Positions 8,267-16,481 are shown, counted from the first letter of the stretch. The stretch is DNA of 64,000 nucleotides from Thioalkalivibrio sp. ALJ21 (GCF_000378605.1 NZ_KB905155.1:1178001-1242000); one strand, 5' to 3'. The notes: generated from the letters alone by a model not told the origin. Numbers and translations: made by a program.

Positions 8267-8704
8267 ATGGCTGGACATTTCCCGTTTGCTGGTAAGCGCG
8301 GCACGCGCTACGGCCTCGCCCCGCGCGGCACCATCGCCGCCTTTTTCGAAAACCACGGGTTCAACGAGGACCTGCAGGAGAAGTACTACAAGTGGTGGTA
8401 CGACTGGGCCAAGGACTTCGTCGAGAAGGACGCCGACCTCTCCTACACCATGATCACCAAGTTCGACAGCTATCCGATGGGCACCCATGCCCACCACTCG
8501 TTCCATCTGAACGGCAAGTACTGGCCGAGCTGCCTGGACGAGCTGGGCTCGTTCATCCGTGACGTCATCTTCCCGAAGATGGACGAAAAGGCGATGCACG
8601 ATCTCGAAGAGAAGCACGCCAAGATGATCAAGGACCTGGAGAAGGAAGCCGAGTCCAACCCGCGCGAAGCGGCCCCGGACGTCGGTCTGTTCCGCCACGT
8701 CTGA
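8267..8704 (+). CDS. Conserved-looking protein of unknown function (145 aa), probably highly expressed
   Basis: I do not recognise this protein. It is 145 aa, soluble, without a signal peptide or membrane helix. Residues 20-85 are rich in aromatic residues (FFENHGFNED, KYYKWWYDWAKDF) and hold a His cluster (GTHAHHSFH) and one Cys (WPSCLDE). Residues 95-130 are a highly charged helix (KMDEKAMHDLEEKHAKMIKDLEKE), likely coiled coil. An AGGAG site lies 8 bases before the ATG. Codon choice is strongly biased (AAG, TTC, CTG, GAC, GTC, ATC, almost no rare codons) and a very strong terminator follows at 8726, so it is a well-expressed single-gene transcript. The His cluster could bind metal; that is inference. 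Confidence 0.8.
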   Translation: MAGHFPFAGKRGTRYGLAPRGTIAAFFENHGFNEDLQEKYYKWWYDWAKDFVEKDADLSYTMITKFDSYPMGTHAHHSFHLNGKYWPSCLDELGSFIRDVIFPKMDEKAMHDLEEKHAKMIKDLEKEAESNPREAAPDVGLFRHV

Positions 8705-8725
8705 TCGGCAGCCTTGCCGCAGCAT

Positions 8726-8755
8726 CCGGCCCCGCCCTGCGGGGCCGGTTTGTTT
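8726..8755 (+). terminator. Rho-independent terminator
   Basis: CCGGCCCCGC (8726-8735) and GCGGGGCCGG (8739-8748) form a perfect 10-bp GC stem with a 3-base loop, followed by TTTGTTT. It ends the transcript of the 145-aa protein gene and lies 16 bp before nth. Confidence 0.9.
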
Positions 8756-8773
8756 AGGGAAACCTGCTTAATG
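8754..8773. repeat. Possible degenerate solo end of the 3.2-kb repeat family
   Basis: TTAGGGAAACCTGCTTAATG (8754-8773) aligns with the solo repeat end at 39639 at about 17 of 21 positions allowing one gap. Its final ATG is the nth start codon. The match is short and imperfect, so chance is not excluded. Confidence 0.25.
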
Positions 8774-9418
8774 AACGCCGCGAAGCGTGAAGCCATCTTC
8801 GAACGCCTGAAGGCGGCGAACCCCGAGCCGACCACCGAGCTCGAGTACAACACCCCCTTCGAGCTACTGATCGCGGTCATCCTGTCGGCCCAGGCCACGG
8901 ATGTCGGCGTGAACAAGGCCACCCGCCGCCTCTACCCCGTCGCCAACACGCCCGAGGCCATCCTCGCGCTGGGCCTCGACGGGCTGAAGGAACACATCAA
9001 GACCATCGGCCTGTACAACGCCAAGGCCGAGAACGTGATCAAGACCTGCCGCATCCTGGTCGACCAGCACGGCGGCGAGGTCCCGCGCGACCGCAAGTCG
9101 CTGGAGGCCCTGCCGGGGGTGGGCCGCAAGACCGCGAACGTCGTCCTCAATACCGCCTTCGGCATGCCCACCATCGCGGTGGACACCCATATCTTCCGCG
9201 TCGCCAACCGCACCGGACTGGCATCCGGCAAGAACGTCCTCGAGGTCGAGAAGCGGTTGATGCGTCTGACCCCGAAGCCCTATTTGCAGGACGCCCATCA
9301 CTGGCTGATCCTGCACGGGCGTTACATCTGCAAGGCGCGCAAGCCCGAGTGCTGGCGCTGTCCGATCGAGGACCTGTGCGAATACAAGGCGAAGACGCCG
9401 CCACCCATCGGCGCCTGA
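8771..9418 (+). CDS. nth: Endonuclease III (DNA glycosylase/AP lyase)
   Basis: A 215-aa bifunctional glycosylase that removes oxidised pyrimidines and nicks at abasic sites in base-excision repair. The helix-hairpin-helix LPGVGRKTANVVL carries the catalytic Lys120 and the following VDTHIFRVANR carries Asp138, the same numbers as in Escherichia coli Nth. The C-terminus has the [4Fe-4S] ligand set C-X6-C-X2-C-X5-C. Length is typical. The start ATG at 8771 follows the terminator of the previous gene closely. In enterobacteria nth sits at the end of the rsx/rnf operon; here it is about 50 kb away and is followed by a DUF1841 gene. Confidence 0.97.
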   Translation: MNAAKREAIFERLKAANPEPTTELEYNTPFELLIAVILSAQATDVGVNKATRRLYPVANTPEAILALGLDGLKEHIKTIGLYNAKAENVIKTCRILVDQHGGEVPRDRKSLEALPGVGRKTANVVLNTAFGMPTIAVDTHIFRVANRTGLASGKNVLEVEKRLMRLTPKPYLQDAHHWLILHGRYICKARKPECWRCPIEDLCEYKAKTPPPIGA

Positions 9419-9446
9419 CCACCCCCATACCTTCGAGGAACACCCC

Positions 9447-9872
9447 ATGTACGGCAACCGCGACCAGATCCGCACCCAGTTCGTCGACGCCTGGCACAAG
9501 GCGCAGGCTGGCGAGACGCTGACCGACCTGGAACAGCAGCTGGTGGACGTGATATCGGAACACCCCGAGTACCACGAGTACATCAAGGACCGAGAGACCG
9601 CGCTGACCGGCGAATTCCCCCCCGAACTGGGCACCTCCAACCCTTTTTTGCACATGGCCATGCACCTGAGCCTGCGCGACCAGGCCCGCACCGACCGCCC
9701 CGCCGGCATTCAGGCCGCACATGCGAGCCTGTGCGCCCGCTTCGGGGTGATGGACGCCGAGCACCGGATGATGGAATGCCTGGGTCAGGCCCTGTGGGAG
9801 GCGCAGCGCAACAACGTGGCGCCGGACCAGAACGCCTACCTCGAGTGCATCCAGCGCCTCGCGGCGCGCTAG
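9447..9872 (+). CDS. DUF1841 family protein
   Basis: A 141-aa soluble protein of the proteobacterial DUF1841 family, recognised by the start MYGNRDQIRTQFVDAW, the TSNPFLHMAMHLSLRDQ segment (about residues 62-80) and the HRMMECLGQALWEAQRN helix near 110. The function is unknown. The family is often found next to nth, as here (28 bp downstream, with GAGGAA before the ATG), which hints at a repair or housekeeping role without proving one. It converges with the next gene across 15 bp. Confidence 0.88.
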   Translation: MYGNRDQIRTQFVDAWHKAQAGETLTDLEQQLVDVISEHPEYHEYIKDRETALTGEFPPELGTSNPFLHMAMHLSLRDQARTDRPAGIQAAHASLCARFGVMDAEHRMMECLGQALWEAQRNNVAPDQNAYLECIQRLAAR

Positions 9873-9887
9873 CCACCTGGAACCTGT

Positions 9888-10337
9888 CTATCGGGAGAAG
9901 AGGCGCTGCCACCAGCGCCGACGGCTTCCGGTCGGCGGCATCGCTGCCTGCAGATCCACCGGCGGCACCCGCGAGAGTACCCAGCCGGGCAGTATCCTCA
10001 GCCCCGACGACCCGCAACTGGCCCCCAGGTGGTTCGGGTCGAAGATCTTTACGAATTCCGGCGCCTCGCGATCGTCGACATAAACGATGCCGCAGTAATC
10101 CTCGTCGTGGTCCTGCCGCAGCAAGCGATCGACCTCCTCCAGGAAGCGCCGGAAATCCTCCGCCGAGACCGGCGCCTGGGGCACTGCATCGCCCACGGCA
10201 TAGATATACCAGTGACCGTCCGCCCGTTCGCGCAAGCGTGCCCACAAGGCATCCAGGTCGTGCCAGTGCAACACGCCGGTGCTGCCCGCCTGAAAGCGCT
10301 CGAGAAATTCGGGTTCGGGGACGGGCTGGGCGGACAT
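9888..10337 (-). CDS. Conserved hypothetical protein with D-P-N-H-L-G/SCGSS motif
   Basis: A 149-aa soluble protein without signal peptide. The core reads like a small alpha/beta domain: WYIYAVGDAVPQ (about 43-55), a helix FRRFLEEVDRLLRQ, a strand CGIVYVDD, then EFVKIFDPNHLGASCGSSG (about 93-111) and PGWVLSRVPP. The last 20 residues are basic (RRRWWQRLFSR). I have seen this motif in uncharacterised proteobacterial proteins but know no function. The single conserved Cys in SCGSS could be functional. It is convergent with the DUF1841 gene and divergent from the SRPBCC gene (113 bp apart). Confidence 0.65.
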   Translation of the reverse strand: MSAQPVPEPEFLERFQAGSTGVLHWHDLDALWARLRERADGHWYIYAVGDAVPQAPVSAEDFRRFLEEVDRLLRQDHDEDYCGIVYVDDREAPEFVKIFDPNHLGASCGSSGLRILPGWVLSRVPPVDLQAAMPPTGSRRRWWQRLFSR

Positions 10338-10450
10338 CGCGGTAACCGGTAGGGGTGAATCGTCATCGTAGCCCGCCGTCGACTCGCTTGCATGGAACCC
10401 ACGGCCTGCGCGAGCCTCTGAACAGCAACACCCTTCCCAACGCCCGGACG

Positions 10451-10885
10451 ATGCGTCAGCTCACTCACAATACCTCTCTCCACGCGGAACCGGAGCAGGT
10501 CTTCGACCTGTTGAGCCACGTGCCCAACTTTGTCGATCTGTGCGACAACGTCGAGCATATCGAGCCGCTGGGGGATGCGCGTTACCGCTGGACCATCCGC
10601 GCGGCGGGGATGAAGCTGCATTTCGATGTGGAGGTCTGCGAGGCCGCACGCCCGGAGTATTTTGCCTGGCGCTCGATCCGTGGCATCCAGAATAGGGGCA
10701 GCTACCGCCTGAGCCCCGGCGAGCCCGGTCACACGCAGGTGGAGTTCGAGTTGCAGTACCGCCTGGGCAGCCCGCTGCTCGAAGCCGCGGTACGCCGCGC
10801 CGCGCACTCACTGGTCGAACGCGTCTCCGGCCAGCTGATGACCCGCGTGCAACGCCGGCTCGATGCCGAGAACGGGCGCACCTGA
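10451..10885 (+). CDS. SRPBCC (polyketide cyclase/START-like) family protein
   Basis: A 144-aa single-domain protein of the helix-grip (START/Bet v1) fold. The typical first strand and helix are seen in LTHNTSLHAEPEQVFDLLSHVPNFVDLCDNVEHIEPL (about residues 3-39), followed by alternating strands and the long C-terminal helix LEAAVRRAAHSLVERVSGQLMTRVQRRL. RatA/Coq10-like and lipid- or ubiquinone-binding proteins share this architecture, but the typical RatA sequence signatures are not strong, so the ligand is unknown. I start at the ATG at 10451, where the domain begins; a longer frame to 10355 is poorly supported. It stands convergent to the following MFS gene, 18 bp apart. Confidence 0.75.
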   Translation: MRQLTHNTSLHAEPEQVFDLLSHVPNFVDLCDNVEHIEPLGDARYRWTIRAAGMKLHFDVEVCEAARPEYFAWRSIRGIQNRGSYRLSPGEPGHTQVEFELQYRLGSPLLEAAVRRAAHSLVERVSGQLMTRVQRRLDAENGRT

Positions 10886-10903
10886 CGCTTCACGCCGGGC
10901 GGC

Positions 10904-12061
10904 CTATGGCGTGCGCACCGGCGTCTTGTGACGCCACTCCCCGTATACCGAGGCCAGCACGCCAGCCGCCGCCAGAAACGCCGCGAACACATAGACCGAG
11001 GCCGGGCTGATGCCGTCCCAAAGGTAGCCCGCGACCAGACTTCCGGTGGCACCGCCCATCCCGAATGCCAGGGAGGAGTACAGGGCCTGCCCGCGCCCTT
11101 GTAGGCGCCCGGGGAAGAAGTAATGGATCAGCGAGATGGCGGCTGCATGATAGACGCCGTAGCTCGCCGCATGCAGGGCCTGGATGAACAGCAGCATGGG
11201 CAGGGAGTCGGGTATCGCGGCCAGCAGCCCCCAGCGCAGGGTGGTCAGCACCAGTGCCACCGACACCAGGAACCACGCCCCGAAGCGCAGGATCAGCCGC
11301 GGCATCAGCAGGAACAGGACCACCTCCGCCGCCACTCCGAGCGCCCACAGCTGCCCGGCCACCGCACGCGAGAACCCGGCCTCCTCCAGGTACAGCGTGA
11401 AGAACGCGTAGTACGGCCCGTGGCTCGCCTGCATGAAAAAGCAGGCCAGAAACAGTGCGATCACCTCCGGCCGCTTGAGTACCGCGACCAGCGCCGGGAC
11501 ATTGTTGTCCTGCTCCATATCGCGCACCGGCTCGCGCACCCAGAGCGTCGCCAGCCAGAGGGCCGCGAAAATGCCGAGCACGATCCAGGGCAGCCAGGCG
11601 ATGTCGATATGGTCGAAGGCCCAGCCCAGCAGCGCGACCGCCACGATAAACCCGACCGACCCCCATAACCGGACCAGCGCGTAGCGATGGGCATCGCGGC
11701 CCAGGGTGCGCATCGTAGTGGCTTCGAACTGCGGGAGGATTGCATTCCAGAAGAAGCTGAACGCGGCCATCACCACGGCCAGCCACCAGTAGCCGGTGTA
11801 GAGCAGTACCCCGGCAAAGGCGACCACGCCGCCAAAGGCCCCCCAGCGGGTGATCGGCATGTGCGCGCCGGCGCGATCCGCGAGCCAGCCCCAGACGTTG
11901 GGCGCAATGATCTTGGTGGCGAGCACGATGGCCATCAGCTCGCCGATCTGCGACCCGCTAAAGCCGGCCTCGGACAGATACGGACCCCAGAACGGCATGA
12001 ACGCGCCGAGACTGGCGAAATAGAAGAAGTAGACCGTGGAAAGGCGCGCGCTGGGGATCAC
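10904..12061 (-). CDS. MFS transporter of the MFS_1-like (HcaT/nucleoside permease-like) group
   Basis: A 385-aa inner-membrane carrier with twelve predicted helices. The N-terminus RLSTVYFFYFASLGAFMPFWGPYL and the WGWLADRAG loop between TM2 and TM3 are characteristic of the MFS_1-like subfamily that includes HcaT (YfhS). A second half starts near KRPEVIALFLACFFMQASHGPYYAFF. The substrate is unknown; HcaT annotations for 3-phenylpropionate are weakly founded. It lies 45 bp downstream of aroC on the same strand, a neighbour pair compatible with a common transcript but without an obvious functional link. Confidence 0.88.
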   Translation of the reverse strand: MIPSARLSTVYFFYFASLGAFMPFWGPYLSEAGFSGSQIGELMAIVLATKIIAPNVWGWLADRAGAHMPITRWGAFGGVVAFAGVLLYTGYWWLAVVMAAFSFFWNAILPQFEATTMRTLGRDAHRYALVRLWGSVGFIVAVALLGWAFDHIDIAWLPWIVLGIFAALWLATLWVREPVRDMEQDNNVPALVAVLKRPEVIALFLACFFMQASHGPYYAFFTLYLEEAGFSRAVAGQLWALGVAAEVVLFLLMPRLILRFGAWFLVSVALVLTTLRWGLLAAIPDSLPMLLFIQALHAASYGVYHAAAISLIHYFFPGRLQGRGQALYSSLAFGMGGATGSLVAGYLWDGISPASVYVFAAFLAAAGVLASVYGEWRHKTPVRTP

Positions 12062-12106
12062 CGGAACAGGCCTCCGGCGATGCGGGCACGGCGGTACGCG
12101 CCCATA

Positions 12107-13213
12107 TCAGTCGTGCGGCAGGTCGCGCAGTTCCGGCAGGCCGGTGTCACCGACGTCGGCGTTTTGTCCGCGATGGCGCAGGGCGTGATCCATCAGCACA
12201 AGCGCCATCATCGCCTCGGCGATCGGGGTCGCACGGATGCCCACGCAGGGATCATGGCGGCCCTTGGTGACCACCTCCACCGGCTCGCCGGCGGTGTTGA
12301 TGCTGCGCCCTGGCAGACGGAGGCTGGAGGTCGGCTTGAGCGCGATACTGGCACGCACGGCCTGGCCGGTACTGATCCCGCCCAGCACGCCGCCGGCGTG
12401 GTTCGACAGGAAACCTTCGGGGGTGATCTCGTCGCGGTGCTCGGTACCCCGCTGGGTCACCGACTCGAAGCCGGCCCCGATCTCCACACCCTTGACCGCA
12501 TTGATGCTCATCAGCGCATGCGCCAGTTCGGCATCCAGGCGATCGAACACCGGCTCGCCCCAGCCTGCCGGCACACCGACAGCCTCGACAGTCACCCGCG
12601 CGCCAATCGAATCGCCGGACTTGCGCAGGGCATCCATGTATTCCTCCAGCTCCGCGACCTTGTCCGGGTCGGGGCAGAAGAACGGATTGTCGTTGACGAT
12701 CTCCGGCTGCTTCGCCTCCAGTTCGATCGGGCCCAGCTGCGACAGCCAGCCACGAATCTCGATCCCGTAACGCTGCTGGAGGTAGCGCCGGGCGATGCCA
12801 CCCGCCGCGACGCGCAGCGCGGTCTCGCGCGCTGAGCTGCGCCCGCCGCCGCGGTAATCGCGCAGGCCGTACTTGCGATGGTAGGTGTAGTCCGCATGCC
12901 CTGGACGGAAGCGATCCATGATCTCGCTGTAGTCCTTGGAGCGTTGATCGACGTTCTCGATCAGCAGGCCGATCGGGGTCCCGGTCGTGCGGCCCTCGAA
13001 CACCCCGGACAGGATGCGTACCTGGTCCGGCTCTCGCCGCTGGGTGGTGTGGCGCGACTGTCCCGGCCGGCGGCGATCGAGGTCGAACTGCAGGTCCGCC
13101 TCGCAAAGCTCCAGACCGGGCGGACAGCCGTCCACCACCGCGCCCAGGGCCGGCCCGTGACTCTCACCAAAGGTACTGACGACGAACAGTCGCCCAAAGC
13201 TGTTTCCCGACAT
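12107..13213 (-). CDS. aroC: Chorismate synthase
   Basis: A 368-aa enzyme for the last common step of aromatic amino acid synthesis: elimination of phosphate from EPSP to give chorismate, with reduced FMN. Family signatures are clear: [19 protein letters not shown] near the N-terminus, the [15 protein letters not shown] and [14 protein letters not shown] segments in the middle and the [17 protein letters not shown] signature near the C-terminus. The ATG at 13213 gives the usual N-terminus [20 protein letters not shown]; the longer frame to 13738 runs antisense through the DUF336 gene and is rejected. It is divergent from that DUF336 gene. Confidence 0.98.
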   Translation of the reverse strand: MSGNSFGRLFVVSTFGESHGPALGAVVDGCPPGLELCEADLQFDLDRRRPGQSRHTTQRREPDQVRILSGVFEGRTTGTPIGLLIENVDQRSKDYSEIMDRFRPGHADYTYHRKYGLRDYRGGGRSSARETALRVAAGGIARRYLQQRYGIEIRGWLSQLGPIELEAKQPEIVNDNPFFCPDPDKVAELEEYMDALRKSGDSIGARVTVEAVGVPAGWGEPVFDRLDAELAHALMSINAVKGVEIGAGFESVTQRGTEHRDEITPEGFLSNHAGGVLGGISTGQAVRASIALKPTSSLRLPGRSINTAGEPVEVVTKGRHDPCVGIRATPIAEAMMALVLMDHALRHRGQNADVGDTGLPELRDLPHD

Positions 13214-13337
13214 GCGCGATAGTGTATCCGCGCCGCGCGGTGCTGTCGCCTGTTGCCGCCCCGACCGGACGGCAAAGCCACGAAATTTCTGCCATGATCG
13301 GCAGCGCAGCACCCATAACAAAAGACAGGAGATGGAT

Positions 13338-13844
13338 ATGTCGCGTTCGATCAAGCGTCTGGCCGCCGGTACCGCCGCCGCGGTCTGTCTGGGACTGGCC
13401 AGCGTGGCCCAGGCCGACGTGTTCAACCAGCGCATGATGAGCATGGAGCTGGCCAACGACATCGCCGAGGCCGCGGTGCTGGCCTGCCGCGAAAAGGGAC
13501 ACCAGACCAGCGCCGTGGTCGTCGACCGCGCCGGCAACGACCGCGCCGTGCTGCGCGACAACCTGGCCGCCGTGCAGACCATCCAGATCGCCGGCGACAA
13601 GGCCCGAGCCACGGTCATGTCCGGCACCAGCTCCGGCAACTTCCGTGATAACCGCGAAGACATTCGCATGGAAATGAACCACGTGGACGGCATCATCATG
13701 CTGGAAGGCGGGCTGCCGATCGAGGTAGCCGGCAGCATGATCGGCGCGGTGGGCGTATCCGGTGCCCCTGGTGGTGATCTGGATGAAGAATGCGCCCAGG
13801 CCGCGCTAGACTCGGTTCAGGAGCGACTCGACTTCGCGATGTAA
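13338..13844 (+). CDS. Exported GlcG/HbpS-type (DUF336) heme-binding-like protein
   Basis: A 168-aa protein with a signal peptide (about residues 1-22, ending AQA before Asp) followed by one GlcG/HbpS domain (DUF336). The family pattern appears as [39 protein letters not shown] (about 32-70), the [15 protein letters not shown] helix and the C-terminal [34 protein letters not shown]. Some relatives bind heme or act as sensor accessory proteins; most are uncharacterised. I chose the ATG at 13338 because AGGAG lies 6 bases upstream; the ATG at 13332 directly abuts that site. It precedes a rhodanese gene by 42 bp on the same strand. Confidence 0.85.
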   Translation: MSRSIKRLAAGTAAAVCLGLASVAQADVFNQRMMSMELANDIAEAAVLACREKGHQTSAVVVDRAGNDRAVLRDNLAAVQTIQIAGDKARATVMSGTSSGNFRDNREDIRMEMNHVDGIIMLEGGLPIEVAGSMIGAVGVSGAPGGDLDEECAQAALDSVQERLDFAM

Positions 13845-13886
13845 CGAGTCCCTGGGGACGGCCGCCGACCCACGCCCGGAGCCTTG

Positions 13887-14342
13887 ATGAAAGATCCACT
13901 CGCCAATCAGAAGACGGTTCCCGCGCCCGGCGTGCGGCGGATCCGCCCCCAGGAGGCGCATCAGCGTCTGCAGGAGCGCCCGCGCGACCTGCTAATCGAC
14001 ATCCGCTCGACGATGGAATTCCTGTTCGTCGGGCACCCGCAGGGCGCCATCCATATCCCGTGGATCGACGAGCCGGACTGGACCGTGAATCCGCACTTCG
14101 TGCCCCAGGTACGCAAGCTGCTGCTGGGCGGGGCCGAGGATCACAGCGAGGATGCCCCCGCGCTCTACCTGATCTGTCGCAGCGGCAAGCGCACGCTGGC
14201 CGCTGGCCAGGCCCTGGTCGATGCCGGTATCGAGAACGTGTACTCGGTGGAAGAAGGTTTTGAAGGACCGCTGGACGAACACCACCAGCGTTCCACCCGC
14301 GGTGGCTGGCGCTACCACGGGCTGCCCTGGGAACAGTGCTGA
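13887..14342 (+). CDS. Rhodanese-domain protein
   Basis: A 151-aa cytoplasmic single-domain rhodanese. The two family boxes are present: DLLIDIRSTMEFLFVGHPQGAIHIPW (about residues 35-60) and the active-site loop ICRSGKRT with Cys97. This loop is the six-residue sulfurtransferase type. A short acidic insert (GGAEDHSED) precedes the active site and the tail GGWRYHGLPWEQC ends in a second Cys. It should carry a persulfide sulfur in transfer or detoxification. CGGAG precedes the ATG by 6 bases. It lies next to the FNR-box locus, whose leftward operon carries another rhodanese. Confidence 0.9.
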   Translation: MKDPLANQKTVPAPGVRRIRPQEAHQRLQERPRDLLIDIRSTMEFLFVGHPQGAIHIPWIDEPDWTVNPHFVPQVRKLLLGGAEDHSEDAPALYLICRSGKRTLAAGQALVDAGIENVYSVEEGFEGPLDEHHQRSTRGGWRYHGLPWEQC

Positions 14343-14372
14343 GCGAGTCAGCGCCTGACGCAACTGAACTCG

Positions 14373-14789
14373 CTAGCGGTGATACTCGCCGGCGCGCTCC
14401 GGCTGGTACTCGACGGCCTCGATGCGCACATGCATCTTCCCGCCACCCGGGCGCGGCCATTCGATCTCGTCCCCCTCGGACAGACCCAGCAGTGCACTGC
14501 CCACCGGCGCCAGAATCGACAGCGTGCCATCGCTCTCGTCCACGTCACGCGGGTAGACCAGCGTCAGCGAAAACTCCTCGCCGGACTCGATCACCCGGAA
14601 CCGGACCTTCGAATTCATCGTAACCACCGAGCCCGGGATCTCGTGCGAATCCACGACATCCGCGCGGTCCAGCTCGGCCTCCAGGTCGGCCTTGCCGGGA
14701 AAGCTGTCGTCCGGCAGCGATTCCAGCAGCTTGTCCAGGCGCTCCATGTCCGTGCTGGAGACGACGATCTTCGGCTTGTTCACTTTCAC
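14373..14789 (-). CDS. rnk: Rnk-type GreA/GreB-family transcription elongation regulator
   Basis: A 138-aa protein matching Rnk, the regulator of nucleoside diphosphate kinase. It has a short N-terminal helical arm (IVVSSTDMERLDKLLESL) instead of the long Gre coiled coil, and a GreA_GreB C-terminal domain (about residues 50-125) with VVTMNSKVRFRVIESGEEFSLTLVYP and LAPVGSALLGLSEGDEIEWP. Rnk binds RNA polymerase near the secondary channel and competes with Gre factors. It is downstream of the minus-strand rhodanese gene across 144 bp that hold no other gene, so it may be an independent unit. Confidence 0.88.
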   Translation of the reverse strand: MKVNKPKIVVSSTDMERLDKLLESLPDDSFPGKADLEAELDRADVVDSHEIPGSVVTMNSKVRFRVIESGEEFSLTLVYPRDVDESDGTLSILAPVGSALLGLSEGDEIEWPRPGGGKMHVRIEAVEYQPERAGEYHR

Positions 14790-14933
14790 ACTCCAGAATG
14801 CAGAACGCGCCTCCGGGGAGACGCGCCAGGCAAGAAACTTTCGAGACTTTCCGGAAACCGGAACACGAGGCTCCGAGACTAGCCAAGACGAGACGGAAAA
14901 GCCATACCACGGCTCGGCACCGCCCTCTCCTGG

Positions 14934-15281
14934 CTATGGAGTCCGGGTCTCCCGCCACGCGGCGTAACCACCGCGCAGGACCAGGGCATCGATACCCATC
15001 GCGCGCAGGCTGTCGGCCACCAGCTGGGACCGGCCACGGCCCCCACAGAACACCACGACGGGCTGCTGGGGGTCCTGCATGTGGGATTCGATGGTGGCCT
15101 CCAGCTTGGGCCGGGGGATATTCACCGCGCCTTCAATACTGCCTTCGGCCGCCTCCTCCTGCTGGCGCACATCCACCAGCAGAAACGACCGCCCCGCCTG
15201 GCGCCAGTCGGCCAGTTCCGCGGGGTCCAGATGCGGCAGCTTTTCTTCCAGTTCGGCGATGCGTTTGTCGAAAAGACTCAC
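14934..15281 (-). CDS. Single-domain rhodanese-like sulfurtransferase
   Basis: A 115-aa cytoplasmic rhodanese. The N-terminal helix (FDKRIAELEEKLPHLDPAEL) leads to LLVDVRQQEEAAEGSIEGAVNIPR and the active site FCGGRGRS with Cys79. The loop has a glycine-rich CGGRGRS form, which in other small rhodaneses accepts sulfane sulfur. It is the last gene of a minus-strand run that starts at the FNR-type box; 62 bp separate it from the thioredoxin-membrane fusion gene. That distance permits a shared transcript. The role in the locus is likely handling sulfane sulfur, by inference. Confidence 0.85.
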   Translation of the reverse strand: MSLFDKRIAELEEKLPHLDPAELADWRQAGRSFLLVDVRQQEEAAEGSIEGAVNIPRPKLEATIESHMQDPQQPVVVFCGGRGRSQLVADSLRAMGIDALVLRGGYAAWRETRTP

Positions 15282-15343
15282 TGTCAGCGGCTCCGTTGAA
15301 GGCCCATGCGCAACATTCTACCGCCTCGGCAGAAGCAGGACCC

Positions 15344-16012
15344 TCACAGGGACGGGCGCAGCAGGAGCGGCGCGACGCGCAGCGTAAACAGCGCAAGCCC
15401 GACAAATGCGGCCACCGCACCGACGGCGGTCAGCATTGGAACGCTCAGCAGCCAGCCGAAGCCCATGCCCAGCACCGCGACATGCACCAGCACCTGCGGC
15501 GTCCAGGCCCACAGCCAGCCACCCGCGATCGGGTGCCCGGTAAAGCGCGGCAGCATGTGCTCGCCGAGGCCCATGATCAGCAGGAGCAGGAACCCGAGGG
15601 TAAAGCCATGCAGTGCAGCCGGGCGCGTGGCGCCATCCAGGAAGAAGCCGCCCAGCGGCAAGGCCGCACCCGCGATCAGCAACCAGATCATCGCGCCCAG
15701 CACGGAGGCACGGCTGGACGCCGAAAGTCCCAGCCCGACATGACGCGCGGTCTTCTGCGTGCGCTCCGGCGCCTCGGCAACCAGCGCAGTCGCAGCCGTG
15801 CGGTCCAGCAACCCGATGTGCTTCAGCTCGCCGTCCACCACCACGGCCGGGATGGAACGTATGCGCAACCGGGTCGCCAGTTGACGCCCCTCCGGCTGCC
15901 CCATGTCGACGACCGCGAAATCGATCTGCTTCTTCTGAGCCACCTCGCGCCAGATGCGCTCGGCATCGTGGCAGGAGGCACACCATTCGGACACCAGCAG
16001 TTCCACCTTCAT
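15344..16012 (-). CDS. Thioredoxin-fold domain fused to a NnrS/heme-copper-oxidase-like membrane domain
   Basis: A 222-aa fusion. Residues 1-80 look like a thioredoxin/glutaredoxin fold with the motif W-C-A-S-C (about 10-14), cis-Pro region SIPAVVVDGELKHIG and no signal peptide. Residues about 102-220 form four membrane helices; the second is preceded by LHGFTLGF and followed by GLGEHMLPRFTGHPIAGG. The pattern H-G-x3-G-F ... H-x-L-P-R-F-[ST]-G recurs in the membrane protein at 16481-16879, so the two are probably paralogous. In heme-copper oxidases and NnrS such His residues bind heme or metal. GGGGGAGG precedes the ATG by 7 bases. I know no described protein with this exact architecture. Confidence 0.75.
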   Translation of the reverse strand: MKVELLVSEWCASCHDAERIWREVAQKKQIDFAVVDMGQPEGRQLATRLRIRSIPAVVVDGELKHIGLLDRTAATALVAEAPERTQKTARHVGLGLSASSRASVLGAMIWLLIAGAALPLGGFFLDGATRPAALHGFTLGFLLLLIMGLGEHMLPRFTGHPIAGGWLWAWTPQVLVHVAVLGMGFGWLLSVPMLTAVGAVAAFVGLALFTLRVAPLLLRPSL

Positions 16013-16028
16013 GAATCGGCCTCCCCCG

Positions 16029-16481
16029 TTAGTCCGCGCAGCGCATGCAGTGGATGTCGTAGCGGTCGATCCACTGTTTGAGCCCCTCGACGGCTTCGGT
16101 CCCTGTATGCAGCCGCTCCAGCGCCTTCTGCGGGTCGTCCGGGCGCATCACCACCACCCAGGCATCGGTATAAGGGGCCACATTCACCAGTCCGGGGTCG
16201 GCCTCCACGGCGGGGTTAATGCGCTCGATGGTGCCGTCGAAGGGCGTGGGGATGCCCCCCGCCCACTTGCCGGACTCCAGCCGCGCCACCGGCTTGCCCG
16301 CGGCCCGGTGCGACCCGGGCTTGCGAAAACGGAAGTACTGCACGCGCCCCGCCATCGTCTGGGCGGGATCGGTAATGCCCAGGGTAAAGGTACCGTCGTC
16401 CTCCGGGCGGACCCAGACATAGTCGAGGTCGTAGAACAGGTCGTCCGGCAGCTCGCAGCCGTTGTATTCGGTATGGCTCAT
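16029..16481 (-). CDS. GcvH-like lipoyl-carrier protein resembling LbpA, with C-terminal CxxC
   Basis: A 150-aa lipoyl-domain protein. The lipoylation hairpin reads ARLESGKWAGGIPTPFDG with the acceptor Lys72; ESGKW(V/A)G is typical of the LbpA lipoate-binding proteins of the sHdr sulfur-oxidation pathway rather than of ordinary GcvH (ESVKA). The start CELPDDLFYDLDYVWVRPEDDG also looks LbpA-like. Unlike plain GcvH, it carries Cys9 and a C-terminal C-M-R-C at 145-148. No hdr, gcvT or gcvP gene is in the window. Its ATG overlaps the upstream TGA (TGATG at 16479-16483), showing coupling to the membrane protein gene; the fusion gene follows 16 bp later. Carrier function is firm, partner unknown. 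Confidence 0.8.
   Translation of the reverse strand: MSHTEYNGCELPDDLFYDLDYVWVRPEDDGTFTLGITDPAQTMAGRVQYFRFRKPGSHRAAGKPVARLESGKWAGGIPTPFDGTIERINPAVEADPGLVNVAPYTDAWVVVMRPDDPQKALERLHTGTEAVEGLKQWIDRYDIHCMRCAD

Noticed and set aside
12107-13738. Longer aroC start at 13738
   Set aside because: The extra N-terminal region is antisense to the DUF336 gene, while the ATG at 13213 gives the usual aroC N-terminus.
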